NCBI GenBank assembly: GCA_001919865.1
Contig: MNIR01000086.1
Coordinates: 17,816 to 58,102 of the forward strand
Length of the DNA: 40,287 bases
Direction: 5' to 3'
DNA from: Gemmatimonadetes bacterium 13_1_20CM_4_69_16
GTDB taxonomy: Bacteria > Gemmatimonadota > Gemmatimonadetes > Gemmatimonadales > GWC2-71-9
Shown piece after piece: positions 24,950-32,766 of the stretch (position 1 is the stretch's first letter; the number at the start of each line of letters is the position of its first letter). The notes beneath the pieces are model-generated. The model was not told the origin of the DNA and did no database searches. It saw only the letters and a program-made list of their open reading frames with translations. The position numbers and the translations under genes are program-made.

Positions 24950-26074
24950 GTGGACGCCGTTGACGTAGCGATCGTCGGCGGGGGCGCGGTGGGGGCGGCG
25001 TGCGCCCGGGCCGCCGCGGCCCGCGGTCTGCAAGTCGCCGTCTTCGAGCCCGGACCGGACCCGGCAGCCGCCTCGCCGGCCTCCGCAGGCCTGCTGGCTG
25101 CGCAAATCGAGCCCACCGACGACGCGCTCCTGGCCCTCTCCGTGCGGGCGCGTGACCTGTACGAGCCCCTCGCTCCGGCCTTGGCGGAGACCACCGGCAT
25201 CGACATCGGGTTCTGGCGCGCCGGCATCGCGTCATTCGCCTTCGACGACGCAGCGGTCGACCGGCTGAAGGAGGGCGCGGGGCGCCAGCGCCAGGCCGGG
25301 CTGCGCTGCGACTGGCTCGAGGGCGACGAGGTGTGGGAGCGCTGGCCGGGAGCCGCCCCGGACTGCCGCGGCGCCCTGTTCGCGCCGGAAGACGGTGCGG
25401 TCGACCCGCAGGCGCTCACCCGTGCCTGCCTCGCGGATGCGCGCCGACTCGGCGCGGCGTTGCGCGTGGAGCAAGTCGCCACGATCGAGACCGTGAACGG
25501 CCGGGCCAGCGGCGTGGTGACGCGCGCCGGCAAGACGCCGGCGGCGCACGTCGTCCTCGCGGCCGGAGTGTGGGCGCCGCAGATCGCCGGACTCCCGCGG
25601 CCGCTCCCCGTGGAGCCGGTGCGCGGGCAGATGGCCGCCACCGCGTGGCCCGCCGGCACACCCGCCGCCGTCTTCTACCACGATCGCGGCTACGTCCTGA
25701 GTCGCGGCGGGGACGCCCTGCTGGGCAGCACGATGGAGCACGCCGGGTTCGAGTGCCGCGTGACCAACGAGGGTCTCGCGCAAATCTTCCGCGGCGCCGT
25801 CCGGCTGCTGCCGGCGCTGCTCAATCAGGCGGTACAGCGCATGTGGGCCGGCCTGCGCCCCGTGACCCCCGACGGGCGTCCGATTGTCGGCCCCGACCCG
25901 GACGTGGAGCGGCTGTGGTACGCGGCGGGGCACGGGCGGAGTGGCATCCTGCTCGCCGCGCTGACGGGGGAGATCATCGCGGATCTCGTAACGAAGGGTG
26001 AAACGGACGTGGATATCAGTGCGCTGAGAGTTGACAGACTCAAGCCGCAAGCCATGAACAGCCATAAGCCATAA
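24950..26074 (+). CDS. FAD-dependent amine/amino-acid oxidase (ThiO/DadA/glycine oxidase-like)
   Basis: 374 residues from GTG 24950, with GGAG 9 bases upstream. N-terminal Rossmann dinucleotide-binding fold: DVAIVGGGAVGAACARAAAARGLQVAVFE (G-x-G-x-x-G at about 9-14). The rest matches the DAO-type amine oxidase group: a substrate-domain strand (GVVTRAGKTPAAHVVLAAGVWAP), then VRGQMAAT and the C-terminal LRPVTPDGRPIVGPDP plus AAGHGRSGILLAALTGEIIADL. These enzymes oxidise glycine, sarcosine or D-amino acids with oxygen. ThiO-type glycine oxidases also feed thiamine synthesis, but no thiamine gene is adjacent. The last dozen residues (LKPQAMNSHKP) are encoded by repeat element C and are probably not conserved. 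Confidence 0.85.
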   Translation: MDAVDVAIVGGGAVGAACARAAAARGLQVAVFEPGPDPAAASPASAGLLAAQIEPTDDALLALSVRARDLYEPLAPALAETTGIDIGFWRAGIASFAFDDAAVDRLKEGAGRQRQAGLRCDWLEGDEVWERWPGAAPDCRGALFAPEDGAVDPQALTRACLADARRLGAALRVEQVATIETVNGRASGVVTRAGKTPAAHVVLAAGVWAPQIAGLPRPLPVEPVRGQMAATAWPAGTPAAVFYHDRGYVLSRGGDALLGSTMEHAGFECRVTNEGLAQIFRGAVRLLPALLNQAVQRMWAGLRPVTPDGRPIVGPDPDVERLWYAAGHGRSGILLAALTGEIIADLVTKGETDVDISALRVDRLKPQAMNSHKP

Positions 26075-26128
26075 GCCGCAAGTCGCAAGGTATATTGGCG
26101 GATCCTTGCGACTTGAGCCTCGCGGCTT
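26042..26128. repeat. Element C: heptamer tandem repeat with inverted arm
   Basis: Left arm heptamers AAGCCGC (26042), AAGCCAT (26049), then after a 10-base variant AAGCCAT (26066), AAGCCGC (26073) and AAGTCGC (26080-26086). The right arm carries GCGACTT (26108-26114), GAGCCTC and GCGGCTT (26122-26128), reverse complements of the left units in the same 7-base step. AAGTCGCAAGG (26080-26090) pairs perfectly with CCTTGCGACTT (26104-26114). The 13-base loop contains TATATT. It covers the end of the amine oxidase gene and runs to 7 bases before the next start. Confidence 0.78.
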
Positions 26129-26135
26129 ACGACGG

Positions 26136-27146
26136 ATGTATCGCACCTGCGCCTTCTGTAACGGCAAGCTGGACGGCGACGGCGGTCCCTCGGGGCTCGG
26201 CGTCGGCAGGCGTCTGGCGTTCGACGAATGGCGGGGCCGGCTCTGGGTCATCTGTCCCAAGTGCACCCGCTGGAACCTGGCCCCGCTCGACGACCGTCTC
26301 GAGCGCATCGAGGGCCTGGCCCGCGCCGCCCGCCAGGGACACGTCGCCGCCGCCACGGAGCAGGTGGCGCTCATCCGGTGGCAAGGGTACGACCTGGTCC
26401 GGGTGGGCAAGCCCCCGCGCCTCGAGTTCGCGGCGTGGCGCTACGGCGAGCGCCTCAAAGCGCGCCGCCGCGAGCAGCTCAAGCTCATGGTGCCGCTCAC
26501 CGTCGCCACCGTGGGGCTCGCCGTCGCCGTGAACGTAGCCGCCGGCGGATCAGTAGGCGTGTTCGTGTGGAACATGCCGAATATCGCGAAGGCGATGTAC
26601 ACCGGGATCATTGGTCGACGGGCGGTCGGCCTGATCGAGCCGCCGATCTGCGAGCGGTGCGGCAGCGTGATGCGGCTCAGGGCGAAGCACGTCGCCCACG
26701 CCCGCGTCGTCCCCGACACCAAGGCCGGCCTCGGGCTGGTCTTGAGCTGCCCGAGCTGCCGCTCCGAAGGCGCGCTGCTGGTGGGCGCGGACGCGCAGGC
26801 CGCGCTGCGCCAAGGGCTGACCTACCTCGCGCTCGCCCGTCGCGGCCGGGAGCGGGCGGCCGATGCCGCCCGGCTGGTCGAAGGCGCCGGCGGGCCCGAG
26901 CGGCTCATCCGCGACGTCGCGCGGCGCGAGCTCACACTGCGCAGCCTCGCCCCCGAGCGGCGACTCGCCCTCGAGATGGCGGTGGACGAGCAGGCAGAGG
27001 TGGAGGCGCTCGAACGGCAGTGGAAGGAGGCGGAGGAGATCGCTGATATCGCGGACGGCCTCCTCTCCACGACGACTGAACTGGAGGAGGAGCTGCGCCG
27101 TTTGAAAGGCCGGACGCAGGGCAAAGGCGATCAACCGTCTAGTTGA
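26136..27146 (+). CDS. Zinc-ribbon protein with one membrane segment, function unknown
   Basis: 336 residues from ATG 26136. Three cysteine pairs are visible: CAFC (5-8) with CPKC (about 40-43), and CERC (about 179-182) with CPSC (about 213-216), so two zinc ribbons are likely. Between them is a hydrophobic stretch (LMVPLTVATVGLAVAVNVAAGGSVGVFVW, about residues 117-145) that may cross the membrane. The C-terminal third is charged and helical, with heptad-like leucines and a glutamate-rich coiled coil (LEEELRRLKG). I do not recognise a family. It lies 48 bases before lipA on the same strand. The gene is preceded by repeat element C, which may carry its promoter. Confidence 0.65.
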   Translation: MYRTCAFCNGKLDGDGGPSGLGVGRRLAFDEWRGRLWVICPKCTRWNLAPLDDRLERIEGLARAARQGHVAAATEQVALIRWQGYDLVRVGKPPRLEFAAWRYGERLKARRREQLKLMVPLTVATVGLAVAVNVAAGGSVGVFVWNMPNIAKAMYTGIIGRRAVGLIEPPICERCGSVMRLRAKHVAHARVVPDTKAGLGLVLSCPSCRSEGALLVGADAQAALRQGLTYLALARRGRERAADAARLVEGAGGPERLIRDVARRELTLRSLAPERRLALEMAVDEQAEVEALERQWKEAEEIADIADGLLSTTTELEEELRRLKGRTQGKGDQPSS

Positions 27147-27194
27147 AATTTGGCCTTTTGTGGCTGTCCCGGCGTCACTATCTTCACAATCCCC

Positions 27195-28082
27195 ATGGCC
27201 AGCCCGCTCACTCAGATCACCGCCCGCAAGCCCGCCTGGCTCAGGGTGCCGGCCCCTGGGGGGCCGAACTACCTCACCCTGAAGCAGCTGATGCGCGAGC
27301 TGAAGCTCCACACCGTCTGCGAAGCGGCGCATTGCCCCAACGTCGGCGAGTGCTGGGAGCACAAGGCCGCGACCTTCATGATCCTGGGCGACGTCTGCAC
27401 GCGCAACTGCGCCTACTGCGCGGTAGCGCACGGCACCCCCGCTCCACTCGACACGGACGAGCCGATCCGGCTGGCGGAAGCGGTCCAGCGCATGGGGCTC
27501 GCACACGTGGTCATCACGAGCGTGGACCGGGACGACCTGCCGAACGGCGGTGCCGAGATCTTCGCGGCATGCATCGCCGAGATCCGCCGGCGGACGCCGG
27601 GCACTTCGGTCGAGGTGCTGATCCCCGACTTCAAGGGCAGCGACCGGGCGCTGCGCATCGTGGTCGAGGCCAAGCCCGACATCCTGAATCACAACCTCGA
27701 GACGATCGATCGGTTGTATCGGCTGGCGCGGCCGGGCGGCCGCTACCGGCGCGCGCTGGCGCTGCTGCGCCGCGCCAAGCAGCTCGACCCCGGGATGCTC
27801 ACCAAGTCGGGGATCATCTGCGGGTTGGGGGAGGAATGGGACGAGCTGCTCGGCGCGATGCGCGACCTGCGGGCCCAGCACGTCGACATCCTCACCGTCG
27901 GCCAGTATCTCCGGCCGTCTGACCGACACCTCCCCAACGCGCGCTACTACACGCCCGCCGAGTTCGCCGAGCTGCGGCGCCTCGGCATGCAAATGGGCTA
28001 CCGTCACGTCGAAGCCGGGCCGCTGGTGCGCTCGAGCTACCACGCGTGGGAGCAGGTCGAGCGCGCGACCGCCGCCGTTTAG
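27195..28082 (+). CDS. lipA: Lipoyl synthase
   Basis: Radical-SAM enzyme that inserts two sulfurs into octanoyl-lysine to make lipoate, 295 residues. The start is ATG 27195; an upstream TTG-type frame start at 27150 lacks family support. Auxiliary cluster cysteines C42, C47 and C53 (VCEAAHCPNVGECW) and radical-SAM cysteines C68, C72 and C75 (CTRNCAYC) are all present, as is the C-terminal RSSYHAWEQ serine ligand region. SRS-type family sections DRDDLPNGGAEIF and LNHNLETIDRLYRLARPGGRYRRAL are intact. It directly precedes the pyruvate dehydrogenase genes, whose E2 needs lipoate. A TATCTT at 27179-27184 lies 10 bases before the ATG. Confidence 0.96.
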   Translation: MASPLTQITARKPAWLRVPAPGGPNYLTLKQLMRELKLHTVCEAAHCPNVGECWEHKAATFMILGDVCTRNCAYCAVAHGTPAPLDTDEPIRLAEAVQRMGLAHVVITSVDRDDLPNGGAEIFAACIAEIRRRTPGTSVEVLIPDFKGSDRALRIVVEAKPDILNHNLETIDRLYRLARPGGRYRRALALLRRAKQLDPGMLTKSGIICGLGEEWDELLGAMRDLRAQHVDILTVGQYLRPSDRHLPNARYYTPAEFAELRRLGMQMGYRHVEAGPLVRSSYHAWEQVERATAAV

Positions 28083-28091
28083 CCGCAGCCA

Positions 28092-29090
28092 ATGACCACC
28101 GCGACCGTCCAAGACAAAAAGGATCAGGCCCAGGCGGAGCTCGAGCGGCGCATGCTGCGCCAGATGCTCCTCATCCGGCGCTTCGAGGAGAAGACCGCGG
28201 AGGCGTACGCGCTGGGCAAGATCGGCGGGTTCTGCCATCTCTACATCGGACAGGAGGCGGTGGCGGTCGGCTCGCTCGCGGCGTTGCGCGACGACGATTA
28301 CGTCATCTCCTCCTACCGCGAGCACGGCCAGGCGCTGGCGCGCGGCGTCTCCCCCGGCGCGGTGATGGCCGAGCTGTTCGGCAAAGCCACCGGGTGCTCG
28401 AAGGGCAAGGGCGGCTCGATGCATCTGTTCGACGTCGGGAAGCGATTCATGGGGGGGCACGGGATCGTGGGCGGGCATATCCCGCTCGGGGCCGGGATCG
28501 GGTTCGCCATCAAGTACCAGGGCGGCGACCAGGTGTGCCTCTGTTACTTCGGGGAGGCGGCGGTCAACATCGGCGCCTTCCACGAGACCCTCAACATGGC
28601 CTCCGTCTACCACCTGCCCGTGATTTTCTGCTGCGAGAACAACCGCTACGGCATGGGCACGGCATTCGAGCGCGTAGCCGCGGTCACCGACGTCGTAGAG
28701 CATGCCTGCAGCTACGACATGGCGGCGGAGCTCGTGAACGGCATGGACGTGCTCGCCGTGCACGCGGCCACCCAGCGCGCGGTGGAGCGGGCCCGCGCGG
28801 GTGGCCACCCGACGCTGCTCGAGGTGCGGACGTACCGCTTCATGGGCCATTCGATGTCCGACCCGCTGCACGGCGTGTATCGCACGAAAGACGAAGTAGA
28901 GGAGCAGAAGAAACGGGATCCCATCTCCCAGCTGGCGCTCAAGCTCACCGAGGAGGGCGCGCTGGACCAGACGGGGCTGGACGCACTCGATGCGGAGATG
29001 CGCGCCGAAGTCGAGCAGGCGGTGAAGTTCGCGGACGAGAGCCCGGATCCGGACCCGGCCGAGCTCTTCACTCACGTCGTGGCGGACTGA
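28092..29090 (+). CDS. pdhA: Pyruvate dehydrogenase E1 component, alpha subunit
   Basis: 332 residues, 9 bases after lipA. Thiamine-diphosphate-dependent E1 alpha of the 2-oxoacid dehydrogenase type. The N-terminal EEKTAEAYALGKIGGFCHLYIGQEAVAVG, then SYREHGQALARGVSPGAVMAELFGK and GGSMHLFD, match the pyruvate group. The ThDP site CYFGEAAVNIGAFHETLNMA (about 151-170), with N183/N184 in CENNRYGMGTA, is recognisable. It reads Gly-Glu-Ala where the common metal-binding motif is Gly-Asp-Gly, a conservative but notable change. HSMSDPLHGVYRTKDEV (about 255-270) is the usual phosphorylation-loop region of E1 alpha. It should pair with the E1 beta gene, which begins 3 bases downstream. Confidence 0.94.
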   Translation: MTTATVQDKKDQAQAELERRMLRQMLLIRRFEEKTAEAYALGKIGGFCHLYIGQEAVAVGSLAALRDDDYVISSYREHGQALARGVSPGAVMAELFGKATGCSKGKGGSMHLFDVGKRFMGGHGIVGGHIPLGAGIGFAIKYQGGDQVCLCYFGEAAVNIGAFHETLNMASVYHLPVIFCCENNRYGMGTAFERVAAVTDVVEHACSYDMAAELVNGMDVLAVHAATQRAVERARAGGHPTLLEVRTYRFMGHSMSDPLHGVYRTKDEVEEQKKRDPISQLALKLTEEGALDQTGLDALDAEMRAEVEQAVKFADESPDPDPAELFTHVVAD

Positions 29091-29093
29091 GCG

Positions 29094-30077
29094 GTGCCGA
29101 CCCTGACCTATCGGGACGCGCTGAACCAGGCGCTGCGAGAGGAGATGCAGCGCGACCCGAACGTCTTCCTCATGGGTGAGGAGGTCGGCGTCTACCAGGG
29201 CGCCTACAAGGTGAGCCGCGGCCTGCTCGAAGAGTTCGGCCCGACGCGAGTGGTGGACACTCCCATCGCGGAGCTGGGGTTCGCCGGCATCGGCGTCGGG
29301 GCGGCGATGGCGGGGCTCCGGCCGGTGATCGAGTTCATGACGTGGAACTTCGCGGTGCTCGCCCTGGACCAGATCGTCAACTCGGCCGCGAAGCTGCTGT
29401 ACGAGTCGGGCGGGCAGTTGCCCCTGCCCATCGTCTTCCGGGGGCCGAACGGCGCCGCGCTGCAGCTGGGCGCGCAGCACTCGCAGGCGTGGGAGAGCTG
29501 GCTCAGCCACATCCCGGGCCTCAAGGTCGTGGCGCCGGCGACGCCGGCGGACGCGAAGGGCCTCCTCAAGTCCGCGATCCGCGACAACAACCCGGTGATC
29601 GTGCTCGAGGGCGAGATGCTGTACAACACTAAGGGCGAGGTGCCGGAAGGGGAGTACGTGGTGCCGATCGGACGGGCGGACGTGAAGCGAGAGGGAGGAG
29701 ACGTGACGCTGATCTGTCACTCGAAGACCGTCACCGTCGCCCTCAAGGCGGCCGAGCAGCTCGCGGAGCACGCAGGCGCGTCGGCGGAGGTGGTCGACCT
29801 ACGTTCGCTCCGGCCGCTCGACGTGGACGCCATCACGACGTCGGTCACGAAGACGAACCGCGCCGTGGTAGTCGAGGAAGGGTGGCCGCAGTGCGGCATC
29901 GGCGCTCAGGTTGTGGACGTGATCCAGCGCGAGTGCTTCGACCAGCTCGACGCGCCGGTGCTGCGGGTGACGCAGGCCGATGTGCCGATGCCTTACAACA
30001 AGCAGCTCGAGCGTCTCGCCAAGCCGAGCCCCGACAAGGTGGTCGCGGCGGCGCGGCGCGTGCTGTACCTCGACTGA
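29094..30077 (+). CDS. pdhB: Pyruvate dehydrogenase E1 component, beta subunit
   Basis: 327 residues from GTG 29094, 3 bases after E1 alpha. Transketolase-like pyrimidine-binding domain first (LTYRDALNQALREEMQRDPNVFLMGEEVGVYQGAYKV, then RVVDTPIAELGFAGIGVGAAMAGLRPVIEFMTWNFAVLALDQIVN). The C-terminal transketolase domain has VVDLRSLRPLDVDAITTSVTKTNRAVVVEEGW. The ThDP-contacting glutamate of the EEVG-type motif is present near residue 25. These features fit E1 beta of pyruvate or acetoin dehydrogenase. The four-gene order with E1 alpha, E2 and E3 and the adjacent lipA argue for the pyruvate complex. The subunits form the alpha2-beta2 E1. Confidence 0.95.
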   Translation: MPTLTYRDALNQALREEMQRDPNVFLMGEEVGVYQGAYKVSRGLLEEFGPTRVVDTPIAELGFAGIGVGAAMAGLRPVIEFMTWNFAVLALDQIVNSAAKLLYESGGQLPLPIVFRGPNGAALQLGAQHSQAWESWLSHIPGLKVVAPATPADAKGLLKSAIRDNNPVIVLEGEMLYNTKGEVPEGEYVVPIGRADVKREGGDVTLICHSKTVTVALKAAEQLAEHAGASAEVVDLRSLRPLDVDAITTSVTKTNRAVVVEEGWPQCGIGAQVVDVIQRECFDQLDAPVLRVTQADVPMPYNKQLERLAKPSPDKVVAAARRVLYLD

Positions 30078-30079
30078 CT

Positions 30080-31357
30080 ATGGCCACCCAGGTCTTCATG
30101 GAAGCGCTCTCCCCCACGATGGAAGAGGGGCGCGTGGTGAAGTGGCACAAGCGGGAAGGGGACGCCGTGAAGGCCGGCGACACGCTCGCCGAGGTGGAGA
30201 CGGACAAGGCGGTCATGGACCTGGTGGCGCGCGCCGACGGCGTGCTGCGGCAGGTCGCGGTGGCCGAGGGGCAGACGGTGCCGGTGGGAAGCGTCGTCGC
30301 GGTGATCGCGGTGCCGGGCGAGTCGGGGGGGGGGCAAACGGCGCCAGCGTCCGCCCCCGTGCCCGCGGTGAAGGGGGAAGGAGGCCAAGCGAGGCCCGCC
30401 CCGGCACGGTCGCCAGCCCGAGCGGCGGCCGTGGTTGCCGCGGACGCAACGCGCGTGAAGGCGTCGCCCCTGGCGAAACGCATCGCCACGGAAACGGGCG
30501 TCGACCTGAAGCTCGTCACGGGATCGGGACCGGGCGGCCGGGTCGTGAAACGGGACCTCGAAGAGGCTGGGAGAAGGGAGAAGGGAGAAGTTCGCGGCGC
30601 TGCTGCGCCGCCCGCGGTGCCGCCGCAGGCACCTCTCCCTTCTCCCATCTCCCCGGCGCTGCGGGGCGGTGCGCCGTACGAGGACGTCCCCCTGACGCAG
30701 ATCCGCAAGACCATTGCCAAGCGCCTGGCCACATCGCTCGGCCCCATTCCCCATTTCTTCCTCACCAGCGAGGTGGACATGGAGCGGGCAGCCGAAGCGC
30801 GCGACGCGCTCAACCGGCAGCTCGGCGACCGGGGGAAGGTCTCGTTCAACGACGTCATCATCAAAGCCACCGCGCTCGCGCTCACCAAGCATCGCGCCTG
30901 CAACGCCTGGTTCCAGGACGACCACATCCGCTACTGGAACGACGTGCACATCGGGATGGCGGTCGCGGTGGACGACGGGCTCATCACGCCGGTGATCCGC
31001 GACGCGGACCGAAAGGCGTTGCTCGACATCGGCCGCGAAGCGCGGGAGCTCGCTGAGAAGGCGCGTAGCCGCCGGCTCCAGCCGAACGACTACACGGGGT
31101 CGACGTTCTCGGTCTCGAACCTGGGGATGTTCGACATCGACCAATTCACGGCCGTGATCAACCCGCCCGAGGCGGGGATCATCGCGGTGGGAGCGATCAC
31201 GTCGAAGCCGGTCGTCGCGGACGGCCAGATTGTGCCGCGCCGGCGCATGCGCATCACCATGAGCTGCGACCACCGCGTGATCGACGGGGCGACGGGGGCC
31301 GCGTACTTGAAGACTCTGAAAGAGATGCTGGAGAACCCGCTGGCGATGCTGTTGTGA
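30080..31357 (+). CDS. pdhC: Dihydrolipoamide acetyltransferase, E2 of pyruvate dehydrogenase
   Basis: 425 residues from ATG 30080. Three domains: one lipoyl domain (1-80) with Lys43 in EVETDKAVMDL, the E3/E1 binding domain (about 124-162, RVKASPLAKRIATETGVDLKLV then GPGGRVVKRDL), and the catalytic acyltransferase domain (about 200-425) with the active site SCDHRVIDG (His398, Asp402). The Pro/Ala-rich first linker contains a 10-base G run (30325-30334). The second linker (residues about 164-191: GRREKGEVRG..., PLPSPISPALRGG) is encoded by repeat element D. The gene overlaps the upstream end of E3 context only through a short leader. Confidence 0.95.
   Translation: MATQVFMEALSPTMEEGRVVKWHKREGDAVKAGDTLAEVETDKAVMDLVARADGVLRQVAVAEGQTVPVGSVVAVIAVPGESGGGQTAPASAPVPAVKGEGGQARPAPARSPARAAAVVAADATRVKASPLAKRIATETGVDLKLVTGSGPGGRVVKRDLEEAGRREKGEVRGAAAPPAVPPQAPLPSPISPALRGGAPYEDVPLTQIRKTIAKRLATSLGPIPHFFLTSEVDMERAAEARDALNRQLGDRGKVSFNDVIIKATALALTKHRACNAWFQDDHIRYWNDVHIGMAVAVDDGLITPVIRDADRKALLDIGREARELAEKARSRRLQPNDYTGSTFSVSNLGMFDIDQFTAVINPPEAGIIAVGAITSKPVVADGQIVPRRRMRITMSCDHRVIDGATGAAYLKTLKEMLENPLAMLL
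30325..30334 (+). repeat. Ten-base G homopolymer in pdhC
   Basis: Within the first interdomain linker, encoding Ser-Gly-Gly-Gly-Gln. Homopolymers of this length in coding sequence are slippage-prone; the reading frame remains open after it, so it appears in frame here. Confidence 0.7.
30569..30653. repeat. Element D: GGGAGAA heptamer repeat with inverted arm, inside pdhC
   Basis: Three perfect GGGAGAA units (30569-30589) face CTCTCCC, TTCTCCC and ATCTCCC (30633-30653), reverse complements of the first units in the same 7-base step. The 43-base loop contains a further hairpin (GGCGCTGCTGCGCC). The whole insertion stays in frame and encodes the second E2 linker, so it is tolerated there. Confidence 0.78.
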
Positions 31358-31374
31358 TTGGGAGGGGGGAAACG

Positions 31375-32766
31375 GTGGCGAGTCAATTTGACGTGATCAT
31401 CCTAGGTGGGGGGCCGGCCGGCTACGTCGCGGCGATCCGCTCCGCGCAGCTCGGCATGAGCACCGCGGTGATCGAGCGGGACAAGCTCGGTGGGGTATGC
31501 GTGAACATCGGCTGCATCCCCACCAAGGCGCTGCTCCACTCGGCCTACATCGCGAAGCTGCTGCGGGAGGCGAAGGAGTTTGGGGTCGACGCCGGCAGCG
31601 TCAAGACCGATTACGGCGTCGCGATGCAGCGTTCCCGCCGTGTCAGCGACCAGAATTCGAAGGGCGTCGAGTTCCTGATGAAAAAGAACAAGGTCACGGT
31701 CGTGAAGGGCAGCGGAGTGCTCCAGCCCGGACGCAAGGTGAAGGTCGGGAGCGACGTCCACGAAGCGCGAAAGGCGGTCATCATCGCGACGGGATCGCGC
31801 GTGAAGGGCCTGCCGCAGATCGGGCTGGAGATCAACAAGACGACCGTCATCTCCTCGGACGAGGCGCTGTTTCTCGAGAAGGCCCCGGCCACTCTCGCGA
31901 TCATCGGCGCCGGCGCCGTGGGCATGGAGTTCGCCGACATCTTCAGCGCCTTCGGGACAAAGGTGACGCTGATCGAGGCGCTCCCCCGCATCCTGCCGCT
32001 GGAGGACGCCGAAGCGTCGGATGCCCTGGCGAAGAGCTACAAGAAGCGCGGCATAGAGGTGATCGCCGGCGCCAAGGTCAAAAAGGGGACGTCCGCCAAG
32101 GACAAGGTGACGCTCGAAGTCGAAGCGAACGGCGCGACCCGGAAGATCGAGACCACGGCGGTGCTGATGGCGGCGGGTCGCGCGGTGAACGTGGAGGACA
32201 TCGGCCTGGCGGAGTGCGGCGTCCAGGTGACCGAGCGGGGCTTCATCAAGGTCGATCCGGGACTCCAGACAACGGCGCCGGGCTATTACGCCATCGGCGA
32301 CGTGGCCGGTCCGCCGATGCTCGCCCACAAGGGAATGCGGGAGGGCGTGACGGTCACCGAGCTCATCGCGGGCAAGAAACCGCACGCGATCAAGTACGAT
32401 AACGTGCCCAGCGTGACGTACTGCCACCCCGAGGTGGCCAGCATCGGCCTCACCGAGGACCAGTGCAAGGAACGGAAGCTCGAGTACGTGGCCGGCCGGT
32501 TCCCGTTCTCGGCGAACGGCCGGGCGCGTGGAACGGGCGAGACCGAGGGCTTTGTGAAGGTCCTGCGCGACAAGCAGTACGGCGAGATCCTGGGCGCCCA
32601 CATCGTAGGCGGGCACGCGTCCGAGATCATCCATGAGCTGGCGGTGGCGCGGGAGAATGAATACACCGTGGAAGAGGTCGAGCTAGCGATTCACGCGCAC
32701 CCGACGATGTCCGAGGCGGTGGCCCAAGCCGCGCTCGATTCGCTCGGTCGAGTGGTGGACATGTGA
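31375..32766 (+). CDS. lpdA: Dihydrolipoyl dehydrogenase, E3
   Basis: 463 residues. The GTG at 31375 has an excellent Shine-Dalgarno (GGGAGGGGGG just upstream); a GTG at 31354 is also open but lies within the E2 stop. FAD-binding loop IILGGGPAGYVAAIRSAQLG, redox disulfide GGVCVNIGCIPTK (Cys42/Cys47), NAD-binding loop LAIIGAGAVGMEFADIFSAFG, second FAD-contact region GYYAIGDVAGPPMLAHKGMREG, and the C-terminal His442-Glu447 pair (HAHPTMSEA) that forms the active site. It re-oxidises the lipoyl arm of the E2 and also of the glycine cleavage H protein. It follows E2, giving the order E1 alpha, E1 beta, E2, E3. Confidence 0.96.
   Translation: MASQFDVIILGGGPAGYVAAIRSAQLGMSTAVIERDKLGGVCVNIGCIPTKALLHSAYIAKLLREAKEFGVDAGSVKTDYGVAMQRSRRVSDQNSKGVEFLMKKNKVTVVKGSGVLQPGRKVKVGSDVHEARKAVIIATGSRVKGLPQIGLEINKTTVISSDEALFLEKAPATLAIIGAGAVGMEFADIFSAFGTKVTLIEALPRILPLEDAEASDALAKSYKKRGIEVIAGAKVKKGTSAKDKVTLEVEANGATRKIETTAVLMAAGRAVNVEDIGLAECGVQVTERGFIKVDPGLQTTAPGYYAIGDVAGPPMLAHKGMREGVTVTELIAGKKPHAIKYDNVPSVTYCHPEVASIGLTEDQCKERKLEYVAGRFPFSANGRARGTGETEGFVKVLRDKQYGEILGAHIVGGHASEIIHELAVARENEYTVEEVELAIHAHPTMSEAVAQAALDSLGRVVDM

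Noticed and set aside
26550-29771. A very long open frame on the minus strand opposite lipA, pdhA and pdhB
   Set aside because: It is antisense to genes with complete, recognisable active sites and has biased, motif-free composition; GC-rich coding DNA often leaves the opposite frame open.
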